A DNA stretch of 9,213 nucleotides from Nitrosomonadaceae bacterium. Its GTDB lineage: Bacteria; Pseudomonadota; Gammaproteobacteria; Burkholderiales; Nitrosomonadaceae. The notes beneath the pieces are model-generated. The model was not told the DNA's origin, ran no database searches, and saw only the letters and a list, made by a program, of their open reading frames with translations. The position numbers and the translations under genes were made by a program. Of the stretch, positions 1 to 6,270 are shown one piece after another. The stretch's first letter is position 1. Each line of letters opens with the position of its first letter. Where the stretch lies: positions 1 to 9,213 of the forward strand of contig CANIWY010000039.1 in NCBI GenBank assembly GCA_947471695.1, read 5' to 3'.

Positions 1-1786
1 GAGACAGCTTCCCGGAAGAAGTACGCGGCAGAGTGTGCGGCGGGACTAACTCCACCAGACAGTTAACGCCAAATGCCATATACACCATCCGTTGTAGCCG
101 GTTAATAAGAGACTGACGATCCGGTACTGAGGTCAGACGACATTCTATAACCAGTACGATTGTGGTCGAGTCATTAGCATCTGTTACCCCAAAGGCGGAG
201 GCCTCTCGGGCTCTGACCTCGGGCTGCTGCTCAGCGAGCTCTTCTATATCCTGAGCCCGTATATTACGACCATTGACAATGATGACATCGATGCGGCGTC
301 CAGTAACAAAAAGGTCCCCTTCAAACAGAAAGCCAAGGTCACCCGTATCTAACCAAGGACCGGGCTTAAGTGTTCTCTGAGTGTCCTCAGGATTGTTGAA
401 GTAACCCGTCATGATGCTGCCGCCACTCACCAACACACTACCCAACTTCAGGTCAGATAACTCTTGATCCTCATCGTCGACAATCTTGACCGTATGTCCT
501 GGCAGGGCGCGCCCACAATTCACAAATTCATTAAACTTCCTGCCCTCCGCTTGGAGCCGAACGGCCATCTTTCTTTCCACCAGCATCGCTGCATCAACCT
601 TCAGACTCTTAAAACCTTCGCCAATTTTTGAAAAAGTAACCGCAAGAGTCGATTCCGCTAACCCATAGCTAGGCAGGAAGGCACTCGCATTAAATCCTGC
701 TGGCGCGAACTTCTCTGAGAAGTTTCTGAGGGTTTCTGGGCGTATCATTTCCGCGCCAACCCCCGCCGCACGCCAGCAACTGAGATCGAGATCTTCTAAG
801 TCAGAATCACGAACTCGCAGGGTACAAAGCTTGAGGCCAAATGGCTGACTGAATGCAACTGTAGAGCGGTTGCGGCTGATCAGCTTTAGCCATTGTAACG
901 GCCTAACCGCAAAATCTCGCGTAGCCAAGTAGTCGACCGAGACTTGCGACGCCATCGGGGCCATCATCATCCCTACCAAGCCCATATCATGGTAAAAAGG
1001 TAACCAGGATGCACAGCGGTCATTCGGCCGAATCTCTAGCCCACTCCGAACGATCCCTTGTAGATTGCTCATCAAGGCTCGTTCTGTGATGATCACTCCG
1101 CGAGGAGCACGGGTGCTCCCTGAGGTGAACTGTAAGTATGCAATCTCATCTGGGTGGTTGGGCTTTGGCGTCACATCCAGGGCCGGTAGCGCTCCTAACT
1201 CACCCGGAGTCCCAACCCACTGCAGTCCTTCTACCCCCTCTGAAGCTTCTCTAAGGAAGTTAATATAATCTACACTTGCCAAGGCAACGCTTACTTTGCT
1301 GCCGAGGAGTATTCCACGAATCTGCTGGACATACACAGCATGGCTGCCAAGATTGGCCGGAACTGGCATCGCGAAAGGAACTAACCCAGCATAACGGCAG
1401 GCGAAGAATAACTCGACAAACTCGGGCGTGGTATCAGCAATGAGCGCCACTCGTTCACCACGAGCCAGCCCAAGTCCTGACAGACGTTGTGCCGAGGCTA
1501 GAGCACTTTGCCTTAATGTTTGGTAGGAAAGAACTGTGCGGAGCCCCCCCTTTGCATTATAAAAGTTAAATCCTTTTGATCCGCTGGCAGCGTAGTCCAA
1601 TGCTTCTGTTAGGGTGTCGAAGTCTGCCAGACGTTGAACTTGTAACTCGCATATCGTCGGTGTCGGATCGACCGTTAGTGTTGACTCCCTTGGTAACTGA
1701 GAACCAAACGCTTGCGTTAGCGGAGCATTCAACTGGGTAATTGTTGAACTCAAGGTCTTACTCTCCAATTTAGCGACACCTGTCAT
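1..1786 (-). CDS. Fatty-acyl-AMP ligase (FAAL)-like AMP-binding enzyme, 3' end cut by window
   Basis: Activates a fatty acid with ATP to an acyl-adenylate; FAALs usually pass it to an acyl carrier protein rather than to CoA. The frame is open for 595 codons and runs off the left edge. Motifs seen: P-loop FTSGSTRAPRG (residues 220-230), WLPFYHDMGLVG (261-272, typical of FAALs), YGLAEST (374-380), LDTGDLGF (479-486), GRRIDVIIVNGRN (496-508) and the C-terminal PRTSSGK (587-593) with the catalytic lysine of the family. Only a short tail, or a fused carrier or synthase domain, can lie outside the window. ATG at 1786 has no clear Shine-Dalgarno; a TTG at 1753 (codon 12) has GGAG nine bases before it and is an alternative start. 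Nearest neighbour upstream is a SpoIIAA-like gene 533 bases away, so it probably has its own promoter. Family call is firm; FAAL rather than acyl-CoA synthetase is inferred from motif style. Confidence 0.88.
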   Translation of the reverse strand, partial: MTGVAKLESKTLSSTITQLNAPLTQAFGSQLPRESTLTVDPTPTICELQVQRLADFDTLTEALDYAASGSKGFNFYNAKGGLRTVLSYQTLRQSALASAQRLSGLGLARGERVALIADTTPEFVELFFACRYAGLVPFAMPVPANLGSHAVYVQQIRGILLGSKVSVALASVDYINFLREASEGVEGLQWVGTPGELGALPALDVTPKPNHPDEIAYLQFTSGSTRAPRGVIITERALMSNLQGIVRSGLEIRPNDRCASWLPFYHDMGLVGMMMAPMASQVSVDYLATRDFAVRPLQWLKLISRNRSTVAFSQPFGLKLCTLRVRDSDLEDLDLSCWRAAGVGAEMIRPETLRNFSEKFAPAGFNASAFLPSYGLAESTLAVTFSKIGEGFKSLKVDAAMLVERKMAVRLQAEGRKFNEFVNCGRALPGHTVKIVDDEDQELSDLKLGSVLVSGGSIMTGYFNNPEDTQRTLKPGPWLDTGDLGFLFEGDLFVTGRRIDVIIVNGRNIRAQDIEELAEQQPEVRAREASAFGVTDANDSTTIVLVIECRLTSVPDRQSLINRLQRMVYMAFGVNCLVELVPPHTLPRTSSGKLS

Positions 1787-1819
1787 CTTTTTTATACAGA
1801 GCTCTTGTTTGATACTGCT

Positions 1820-1942
1820 TTATGACTTGAGATCGACCCGCTCCACAAAGATTTGCAGATCACAGCCAGGACCTTCAGCCATAAATAAATGATTAAACTT
1901 AACCGGTTGCGCAGGGTATCTTAAAGTGAATTCCACTGTCAA
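1820..1942 (-). CDS. Possible small protein of about 40 residues before the FAAL gene
   Basis: On the minus strand a frame is open for 62 codons (2008 down to a TAA at 1820-1822), ending 33 bases before the FAAL start. The only ATG, at 1882, would give 20 residues; a TTG at 1942 preceded by a G-rich stretch (AGGAAGGGGG) would give about 40. The translation has natural-looking composition, with segments such as LTVEFTLRYPAQP and CDLQIFVERVDLKS that could form beta strands. I do not recognise the family. It may be a small gene cotranscribed with the ligase, the remnant of a larger gene, or chance. The TTG overlaps a candidate -35 hexamer, so both readings cannot easily be right. Confidence 0.22.
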   Translation of the reverse strand: MTVEFTLRYPAQPVKFNHLFMAEGPGCDLQIFVERVDLKS

Positions 1943-1948
1943 GATACC
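1915..1948 (-). promoter_or_regulatory. Interrupted palindrome with a consensus -35 hexamer upstream of FAAL
   Basis: Eight-base arms GGTATCTT (1915-1922) and AAGATACC (1941-1948) pair perfectly. Inside them a second pair AGTG (1925-1928) and CACT (1934-1937) extends the stem to 12 pairs. On the minus strand the right half contains TTGACA (1942-1937), a perfect sigma-70 -35 box. The -10 position holds only a weak match (GATACC, 16-base spacer). Transcription from here would leave a leader of roughly 120 bases before the ligase. The overlap of dyad and -35 box is what an operator would look like, but no regulator gene is in the window. Confidence 0.3.
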
Positions 1949-2127
1949 GCACCACCCCCTTCCTATTATATCAACCCCACATATAACCGCGCCCACGCAC
2001 CCTATAACTCATTGATAATAAATGCAAAGAGAATGAGGCCTTACGCAAGATATGGCCGTGCGGTTCTCACTTAAAGACGAGAAGTGATTTTGGAGGAAAA
2101 CTGTTGCAATATAAAGGAATTTCGTAG

Positions 2128-2190
2128 ATTAAAAGAGGCGCGTGTTGTTTTTTTGCAACAAATTTTGGGGGCAATCCTGCGCTCTTTAAT
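2128..2190. repeat. Bulged inverted repeat with inner hairpin
   Basis: Left arm ATT (2128-2130), AAAGAG (2132-2137) and CGC (2139-2141), with single-base bulges at 2131 and 2138, pairs with GCG (2179-2181), CTCTTT (2182-2187) and AAT (2188-2190): 12 pairs in total. The loop contains a second small hairpin, TGTTG (2143-2147) with CAACA (2156-2160) around a run of T. It lies 130 bases downstream of the SpoIIAA-like gene on the minus strand. It could be a transcript-end structure or part of a small RNA; no clear terminator tail is present. Confidence 0.3.
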
Positions 2191-2319
2191 GAAGATTAGC
2201 CGTATTGGCTTACTGGGCTAGCTGACGCTCTTTGATCCGATCATTTCTCTTTAAAAATCGAACTGTTAAATACTCTCTTCCCTACATATCACTCAATGAG
2301 GCCTTGAATATCAGTCGCC

Positions 2320-2664
2320 TCAAACAGTCACCCACAACTCAGCCTCGTCGTAATCGCCGAAAACTCTGACATCAGCCCCGATGAAGAGGTTGGATACCCA
2401 GACACTCCATGCTTGCCACTTGTTATTGGTAACCACCGCCACGCGGTTAAATTCACTTCCATGTTCACGCGCAAACTTAATCTCCTCCCACGCGACATCA
2501 ACGGTGTAACCCACCATATCACGCCAGTCGAATAGGAGATTGGCCCTGCCATCGAAATGAGACTTGTAGAGAACCTGCTCCTCGAACTCCTTGTAGTCGG
2601 TTAAGGTAAATTCACCGAGTGCAGCAACGGCGACCAGGTTGCCGATTTTCTGAATAGTAATCAT
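2320..2664 (-). CDS. SpoIIAA-like (STAS/SEC14-fold) small cytoplasmic protein
   Basis: Encodes 114 residues, a usual length for the SpoIIAA-like family (PF11964 type). Members have an alpha/beta STAS- or SEC14-like fold and no proven common function; roles in regulation or in binding a hydrophobic ligand have been suggested. Matching features are the N-terminal strand with ALGEFTLTDYKEFE (residues 15-28), the middle LLFDWRDMVGYT (43-54), the helix VAWEEIKFAREH (57-68), the strand RVAVVTNNKWQ (74-84), and the end VRVFGDYDEAELWV (99-112). There is no signal peptide or membrane segment. The ATG at 2664 is preceded by a weak GGGATGAG. It lies 83 bases after the transporter on the same strand and may share its transcript. 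Family call is confident from sequence pattern; function is unknown. Confidence 0.8.
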   Translation of the reverse strand: MITIQKIGNLVAVAALGEFTLTDYKEFEEQVLYKSHFDGRANLLFDWRDMVGYTVDVAWEEIKFAREHGSEFNRVAVVTNNKWQAWSVWVSNLFIGADVRVFGDYDEAELWVTV

Positions 2665-2731
2665 GGACTCATCCCAAAAAAGGTTACCAACTCATCATAG
2701 GCAACTGCCTACCACAACGCAAATTCCGCCT

Positions 2732-2756
2732 CAATTAATTGCCGCGATTAATCGCG
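2732..2756. repeat. Two adjacent perfect palindromes at the transporter 3' end
   Basis: CAATTAATTG (2732-2741) and CGCGATTAATCGCG (2743-2756) are each perfect palindromes. They share the core ATTAAT, with centres 13 bases apart. The second covers the transporter stop codon (2748-2750). They sit just upstream of the SpoIIAA-like gene and could be a protein-binding site or a weak hairpin. There is no T-run, so a terminator is unlikely. Confidence 0.35.
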
Positions 2757-3593
2757 TACTGAAGGTGAGACGCTGAGGCACAATAATCCGCTAACCACTA
2801 TCATCCCCATGCCTAACCATGCCGCTAGTGGCAATACGTCGCTCCAGACTAGGATCCCCCATAGACTCGAAAATACCACTGTGCTATAGGCCAGAGCACC
2901 CACCACTAGCGTCTTTCCAGTGCGGTAGGCCCTCGTCATCGCAAGCTGCGCAAGTGTTGCAGTAATCCCAATACCTAACAGCAACGGCACATTGTTTAGT
3001 GTGATTGGACTAAAGGTGTCGAGCAACATCCAACCACCGGTAACAACGCTGCAAATCAAAGTAAAATAAAACACGACTTGCCAATCAGACTCACCCAGAC
3101 TTGTGAGCTTTTTGACGTTGAGATAAGCAACACCAGAGAAAAACCCTGAACACAGTCCAATCAGTCCAGCGCTCCATTGATCCTCCTGCAGTATCGGACG
3201 TAGCAATAAAATCACACCAACAAACCCTAACATTACAGCCATGACAAACACCCCGTGGGGGCGCTCTTTCAGAATGACAGCAGTGAGCAAGGCCAGAAAT
3301 AATGGTGAGGTGTAATTGAGCGTTACTGCTGTCGCCAACGGTAACTGTACAATGCAAAAGAAAAACATCAGCAACGCACCGAGACCTGAAAACCCGCGCC
3401 AGCAGTGACTCTTCCAGTGTGTAGTAATGAGGGGAATTCTCTGTATCCGGACTACCGCATAAATCAATAGCAGGCCAAATAGTGACCGGTAGAATACCAG
3501 CTCAATGCTGGTAAAGTGTTCCGCTCCGAGCTTGACAAATACGCCCATGCAACTGAACAGAAAGCCGGCAACAACCATCCAGAGAGAGCGCAT
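2748..3593 (-). CDS. EamA/DMT-superfamily membrane transporter
   Basis: Encodes an inner-membrane permease of 281 residues, the usual size for ten-helix drug/metabolite transporters made of two EamA repeats. Repeat 1 spans about residues 4-131 with the family signature NYTSPLFLALLTAVILKE (93-110). Repeat 2 spans about 141-275 with LAYSTVVFSSLWGILVWSD (234-252) at the matching place. Hydrophobic helices run through the whole chain and the N-terminus has a single short basic start. Substrate cannot be read; relatives export amino acids, nucleotides or small metabolites. Start: ATG at 3593, with a TTG directly before it (3596). Neither has a good Shine-Dalgarno. A 22-codon frame beginning 7 bases after the Rieske stop (3661) ends in a TGA that overlaps this ATG (TGATG), so translation may be coupled. 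Likely cotranscribed with the Rieske gene. Confidence 0.85.
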   Translation of the reverse strand: MRSLWMVVAGFLFSCMGVFVKLGAEHFTSIELVFYRSLFGLLLIYAVVRIQRIPLITTHWKSHCWRGFSGLGALLMFFFCIVQLPLATAVTLNYTSPLFLALLTAVILKERPHGVFVMAVMLGFVGVILLLRPILQEDQWSAGLIGLCSGFFSGVAYLNVKKLTSLGESDWQVVFYFTLICSVVTGGWMLLDTFSPITLNNVPLLLGIGITATLAQLAMTRAYRTGKTLVVGALAYSTVVFSSLWGILVWSDVLPLAAWLGMGMIVVSGLLCLSVSPSVRD

Positions 3594-3621
3594 CAATCGT
3601 TCGTAAGCTGGAGTAGCCGAT

Positions 3622-3633
3622 ATGCCGCGGCAT
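3622..3633. repeat. 12-bp perfect palindrome between Rieske and transporter genes
   Basis: ATGCCGCGGCAT is a perfect palindrome in the 75-base gap between the two minus-strand genes. It could fold as a short stem in the mRNA or be a binding site. No T-run follows on the minus strand, so it does not look like a terminator. Confidence 0.3.
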
Positions 3634-3668
3634 GACTTACCATTCCAATATTTGGTTCCATCAGATGA

Positions 3669-4775
3669 TCATGAAATGTAGCGCCCAACTTCCCTCTGCA
3701 GAAATTCATGAAAGTGCACCATGCCATCTTCCATCGGTGACTGATACGGGCCGGTTTCATTAATACCCTGCTTATACAGAGCACGACGCCCAGCAGTTAG
3801 CAGTTTACAGATTTCGTCATCTTCGACCGCGGTCTCACGATAAGCGGCCTGCTCAGCCTCGACAAACTCCCGCTCGAATAGGGCGATATCCTCCGGATAG
3901 TAGAACTCGACCACGTTGGTGCAACGGTCTACCCCTGCCGGCAATAGCGTACTGATAATAAGCACATGGGGATACCACTCCAGCATGACATTCGGATAGT
4001 AAAGCATCCAGATAGCGCCATGAGCAGGGATTTTACCAGCCGTTTGTCGTAATAATTGCTCATGCCACTTGGCATAAACTGGCGTACCCGGATGGACCAA
4101 GTCGTGATTGATTCCAACTGTCTGTACGCTGTACCAGTTACCAAAATCCCATTTCAATTCCTTTGTGTCCACAAAACGACTGAGCCCAGGATGGTATGGT
4201 TCGACATGGTAGTCCTCCAGATATACCTCGATGAAGGTCTTCCAGTTACAGGCATACTCCTCTATCTGCACTCGCTCCAGCACATGCCCAGAAAAATCAA
4301 AATCCTTCAAGACACTCAGGTCGGCCATATCTCGAGCGACATCGCGCCTGCCCGAAAAAAGCAGGCCATTCCAGCTTTTCAGAGGAGTCCTGCCAAGATC
4401 AAGACATGGGTTATTAGGAAAGTGCGGCGCCCCTAGTAGCTTTCCCGCTAAATCGTAAGTCCATCGGTGTACCGGGCAAACGATGTTCCTGGCATTACCG
4501 CGCCCCTTAAACAATAAAGATTGCCTGTGGCGACAAACATTTGACAACAGCTCAATGCCGTTTTTATGGCGTACCAATACCTTGGCATCCCCCATCCACT
4601 CAAGCACGTGATAGTCACCGATGTTCTGCAGCATCGCCTCGTGACCAACGTAACCGACCCCTTGGTCAAACAGAAGGCGCGTCTCCAACTCAAGAATATG
4701 AGGGTCGAAATACCAGTCAACTGGTGGCTGTAACGGCTTTTGTAAGCGTTGCGAAACATTAACAAGATTGGGCAT
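3669..4775 (-). CDS. Rieske-type aromatic-ring-hydroxylating oxygenase, alpha subunit
   Basis: Encodes 368 residues, normal for the catalytic subunit of a Rieske non-haem iron oxygenase. The N-terminal Rieske domain binds a [2Fe-2S] cluster through C81, H83, C100 and H103 (CRH...CPVH). The C-terminal domain binds mononuclear iron: N177-W178, then LEDYHVEPYH (186-195) gives H190 and H195; an acidic residue in VEDD (317-320) is the likely third ligand. The position that bridges cluster and iron is a glutamate (E187) where naphthalene-type enzymes have aspartate; carnitine monooxygenase-like members also use glutamate. No ferredoxin or reductase gene is present, so electron donors are encoded elsewhere. 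The substrate is unknown. ATG at 4775 has AGGAGG 15 bases upstream, an unusually long spacing, and a 7-bp dyad overlaps that site. First gene of a minus-strand group with the transporter; divergent from xseB. Confidence 0.9.
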   Translation of the reverse strand: MPNLVNVSQRLQKPLQPPVDWYFDPHILELETRLLFDQGVGYVGHEAMLQNIGDYHVLEWMGDAKVLVRHKNGIELLSNVCRHRQSLLFKGRGNARNIVCPVHRWTYDLAGKLLGAPHFPNNPCLDLGRTPLKSWNGLLFSGRRDVARDMADLSVLKDFDFSGHVLERVQIEEYACNWKTFIEVYLEDYHVEPYHPGLSRFVDTKELKWDFGNWYSVQTVGINHDLVHPGTPVYAKWHEQLLRQTAGKIPAHGAIWMLYYPNVMLEWYPHVLIISTLLPAGVDRCTNVVEFYYPEDIALFEREFVEAEQAAYRETAVEDDEICKLLTAGRRALYKQGINETGPYQSPMEDGMVHFHEFLQREVGRYIS

Positions 4776-4792
4776 GTTATTACTGTATATCC

Positions 4793-4808
4793 TCCTAACA
4801 CGTTAGGA
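4793..4808 (-). promoter_or_regulatory. Dyad overlapping the Rieske gene ribosome binding site
   Basis: TCCTAAC (4793-4799) and GTTAGGA (4802-4808) pair perfectly around two central bases. On the minus strand the second arm includes the first four bases of AGGAGG (4796-4791), the only good Shine-Dalgarno for the Rieske gene. As RNA this would form a 7-bp hairpin that partly hides the site; as DNA it could be an operator. A 2-base loop is too tight for all seven pairs to form, so the RNA stem would be about six pairs. Confidence 0.35.
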
Positions 4809-4992
4809 AAGGTAGTTTGAAGCAGCGTGGGCCCGCCTGAAATTGATAACGCCCGGGCGGTGCTCTACAACGCATTGGGAACACACGTGGCTCTGTGTTT
4901 CAGCAAAGTATACCTTTATCATGACCAGCATGGTTAATCGCTAATGTGCCAAACCTCTACTCCACCAAAAATATCTTGCCCATAATCGGCTA

Positions 4993-4998
4993 TATAAT
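4993..4998 (+). promoter_or_regulatory. Candidate -10 box for the xseB-ispA-dxs-folE2 operon
   Basis: A perfect TATAAT sits 89 bases before the xseB ATG, in an AT-rich stretch. No good -35 hexamer is found 16-18 bases upstream; TTGCCC at 4976-4981 is too close (11 bases). Start of transcription would be near 5005. Confidence 0.4.
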
Positions 4999-5087
4999 GG
5001 ATAGCATATTTAATTGACCTGACCCCGCTTATTGCGTTACTTTTGCAGCTCTCTGCTCGAAAACTGCTCAGTTCCTATGAGCTCACC

Positions 5088-5342
5088 ATGACAAAGCTCA
5101 CCAAACACGTTAAATTAGCGCAGCCAGAAAGCTTTGAGGCTGCATTATCAGAGCTAGAACATATTGTAATTGAAATGGAAATAGGACAAATGCCGCTAGA
5201 GGCCTCTCTCTCCGCTCACAAACGCGGGACCGATCTCCTACAATACTGTCAAACTAAGTTACAGGATGCGCAGCAACAGGTACGTCTGCTCGAATCTGGT
5301 ACACTCAAAAAATTTCCATCACCCGGTATTGATGACCACTGA
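5088..5342 (+). CDS. xseB: Exodeoxyribonuclease VII small subunit
   Basis: Small helical subunit of exonuclease VII, which together with the large XseA subunit degrades single-stranded DNA to oligonucleotides in the cytoplasm. It has 84 residues, like the 80-residue E. coli protein. The family core is clear: SFEAALSELEHIVIEME (residues 15-31), then the MPLEASL turn and a helix HKRGTDLLQYCQTKLQDAQQ (44-63). The ATG at 5088 is preferred over an in-frame TTG at 5043 because homologues begin close to the SFE motif; its ribosome site is weak. First gene of the plus-strand operon; its end overlaps ispA by 11 bases, so the two are probably translationally coupled. xseA is not in the window. Confidence 0.93.
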   Translation: MTKLTKHVKLAQPESFEAALSELEHIVIEMEIGQMPLEASLSAHKRGTDLLQYCQTKLQDAQQQVRLLESGTLKKFPSPGIDDH

Positions 5343-6225
5343 CTTCCAAGACTGGACAAGAGGCCGCCAAGAATGCATAGAGGCCGCACTTCAGTCTCTT
5401 CTTCCTGCCGCAAATATTGCCCCTGAGCGTCTACACGGGGCGATGCGCTATGCGGTCTTAGGGGGGGGGAAACGAGTACGCCCGCTACTCTCCTTTGCTG
5501 CCGGGGAGCTGGGCGGGGCCAGTGAAGAACGTGTAACTATCGCCGCCGCCGCAGTAGAGCTGATCCATGCTTACTCTCTGGTGCACGACGACCTGCCCTG
5601 TATGGACGATGATATTCTCCGGAGGGGGAAGCCGACCTGTCATGTGGAGTACGATGAGGCAGCTGCATTACTGGTGGGCGACAGCTTGCAAAGCTTAGCT
5701 TTTGAACTGCTGGCTGGACCTCATTTGGCAGATACTCCACAATCTCAACTGAATATGGTTAAACGACTGGCTCAGGCAGCGGGTTCACGGGGTATGGCAG
5801 GCGGGCAGGCGATTGACCTCGCCAATGTCGGGAAGACATTGAGTCTGCCTGAGTTAGAATTCATGCATATACACAAGACTGGCGCGCTGATCCGTGCTGC
5901 AGTCATGCTAGGAGCCCACTGTGGCAATCATCTAAATGATGAGCAACTGGAGAATCTTGATCACTTTGCCAAGCATATCGGTCTAGCATTCCAAGTTGTT
6001 GATGACGTTCTCGATGCGGAGGCTACCACCGCAACTCTAGGCAAGACTGCCGGTAAAGATGCCGAGCAAAATAAGCCCACATATGTCAGCATACTCGGAG
6101 TTCGTCGAGCGCGTGAACTTGCAGAAGAGTTAAGAGGTGAGGCCTATCAAGCTCTGGAGGGTTTTGACGGAACTGCGGGACGGTTGCGTCAAGTAACTGA
6201 TTTCATCATTCAGCGCGAGTTTTAA
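5332..6225 (+). CDS. ispA: Farnesyl diphosphate synthase (polyprenyl synthetase)
   Basis: Condenses dimethylallyl and isopentenyl diphosphates to geranyl and then farnesyl diphosphate, feeding quinone, undecaprenyl phosphate and hopanoid synthesis. It has 297 residues (E. coli IspA 299). Visible motifs: GGGKRVRP (44-51); first aspartate-rich motif DDLPCMDDD (86-94) followed by LRRG; GQAID (158-162); HKTGALI (181-187); second aspartate-rich motif DDVLD (224-228); NKPTY (247-251). Tyrosine and serine at positions 5 and 4 before the first motif (YSLVH) are those of C15-forming bacterial enzymes, so farnesyl diphosphate is the likely product. The ATG at 5332 lies inside the end of xseB; an upstream ATG at 5266 would add 22 residues unlike the family. 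A run of nine G (5461-5469) encodes the glycine triplet and is a possible slippage site. dxs follows after 45 bases. Confidence 0.95.
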   Translation: MTTDFQDWTRGRQECIEAALQSLLPAANIAPERLHGAMRYAVLGGGKRVRPLLSFAAGELGGASEERVTIAAAAVELIHAYSLVHDDLPCMDDDILRRGKPTCHVEYDEAAALLVGDSLQSLAFELLAGPHLADTPQSQLNMVKRLAQAAGSRGMAGGQAIDLANVGKTLSLPELEFMHIHKTGALIRAAVMLGAHCGNHLNDEQLENLDHFAKHIGLAFQVVDDVLDAEATTATLGKTAGKDAEQNKPTYVSILGVRRARELAEELRGEAYQALEGFDGTAGRLRQVTDFIIQREF

Positions 6226-6270
6226 AGCTGTATTTTTTATATTAAGTGACTTTTAATCTTCAGGATTAAG

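Larger units (their letters stand above)
1787..2319. other. 533-base spacer with inverted repeats, a possible promoter and a possible small ORF
   Basis: No known gene is recognised here. The stretch is AT-rich towards the SpoIIAA-like gene and has stops in all frames there. It holds an interrupted palindrome at 1915-1948 overlapping a TTGACA hexamer, an 8-bp palindrome AACCGGTT at 1901-1908, a minus-strand frame open from 2008 to a stop at 1820, a bulged inverted repeat at 2128-2190, and an 11-base direct repeat AATGAGGCCTT at 2032-2042 and 2295-2305. Both flanking genes are on the minus strand, so this is most likely the terminator, promoter and leader zone between two transcripts. Confidence 0.6.
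4776..5087. other. 312-base divergent intergenic region, Rieske and xseB
   Basis: No recognised gene. It must carry promoters for both directions. On the plus strand a TATAAT lies at 4993-4998. On the minus strand TATACT lies at 4912-4907, with only a poor -35 (TTAACC, 19-base spacer). A 16-bp dyad at 4793-4808 covers the Rieske ribosome binding site. A minus-strand frame of 42 codons (ATG at 4931, stop 4803-4805) ends inside that dyad. A GC-rich patch lies at 4828-4861. Confidence 0.55.

Noticed and set aside
486..1268. Plus-strand short frames across the FAAL region (486-668, 1065-1268)
   Set aside because: They are opposite-strand shadows of a continuous, motif-rich minus-strand gene.
1790..1796. 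TATAAA just before the FAAL start as a -10 box
   Set aside because: It is only a few bases from the ATG and has no -35 hexamer at the proper distance.
2032..2305. Direct repeat AATGAGGCCTT (2032-2042 and 2295-2305) as ends of a mobile element
   Set aside because: There is no transposase, no terminal inverted repeat, and an 11-base match containing a palindromic core can arise by chance.
4831..4858. GC-rich GCCCG/CGGGC inverted repeat as terminator
   Set aside because: Only five pairs with an 18-base loop and no T-run on either strand.
5043..5087. Longer xseB start at TTG 5043
   Set aside because: It would add 15 residues not seen in XseB homologues; ATG 5088 fits the family.
5266..5331. 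Longer ispA start at ATG 5266
   Set aside because: The added 22 residues come from the xseB frame region and do not resemble the family N-terminus; ATG 5332 gives the usual length.
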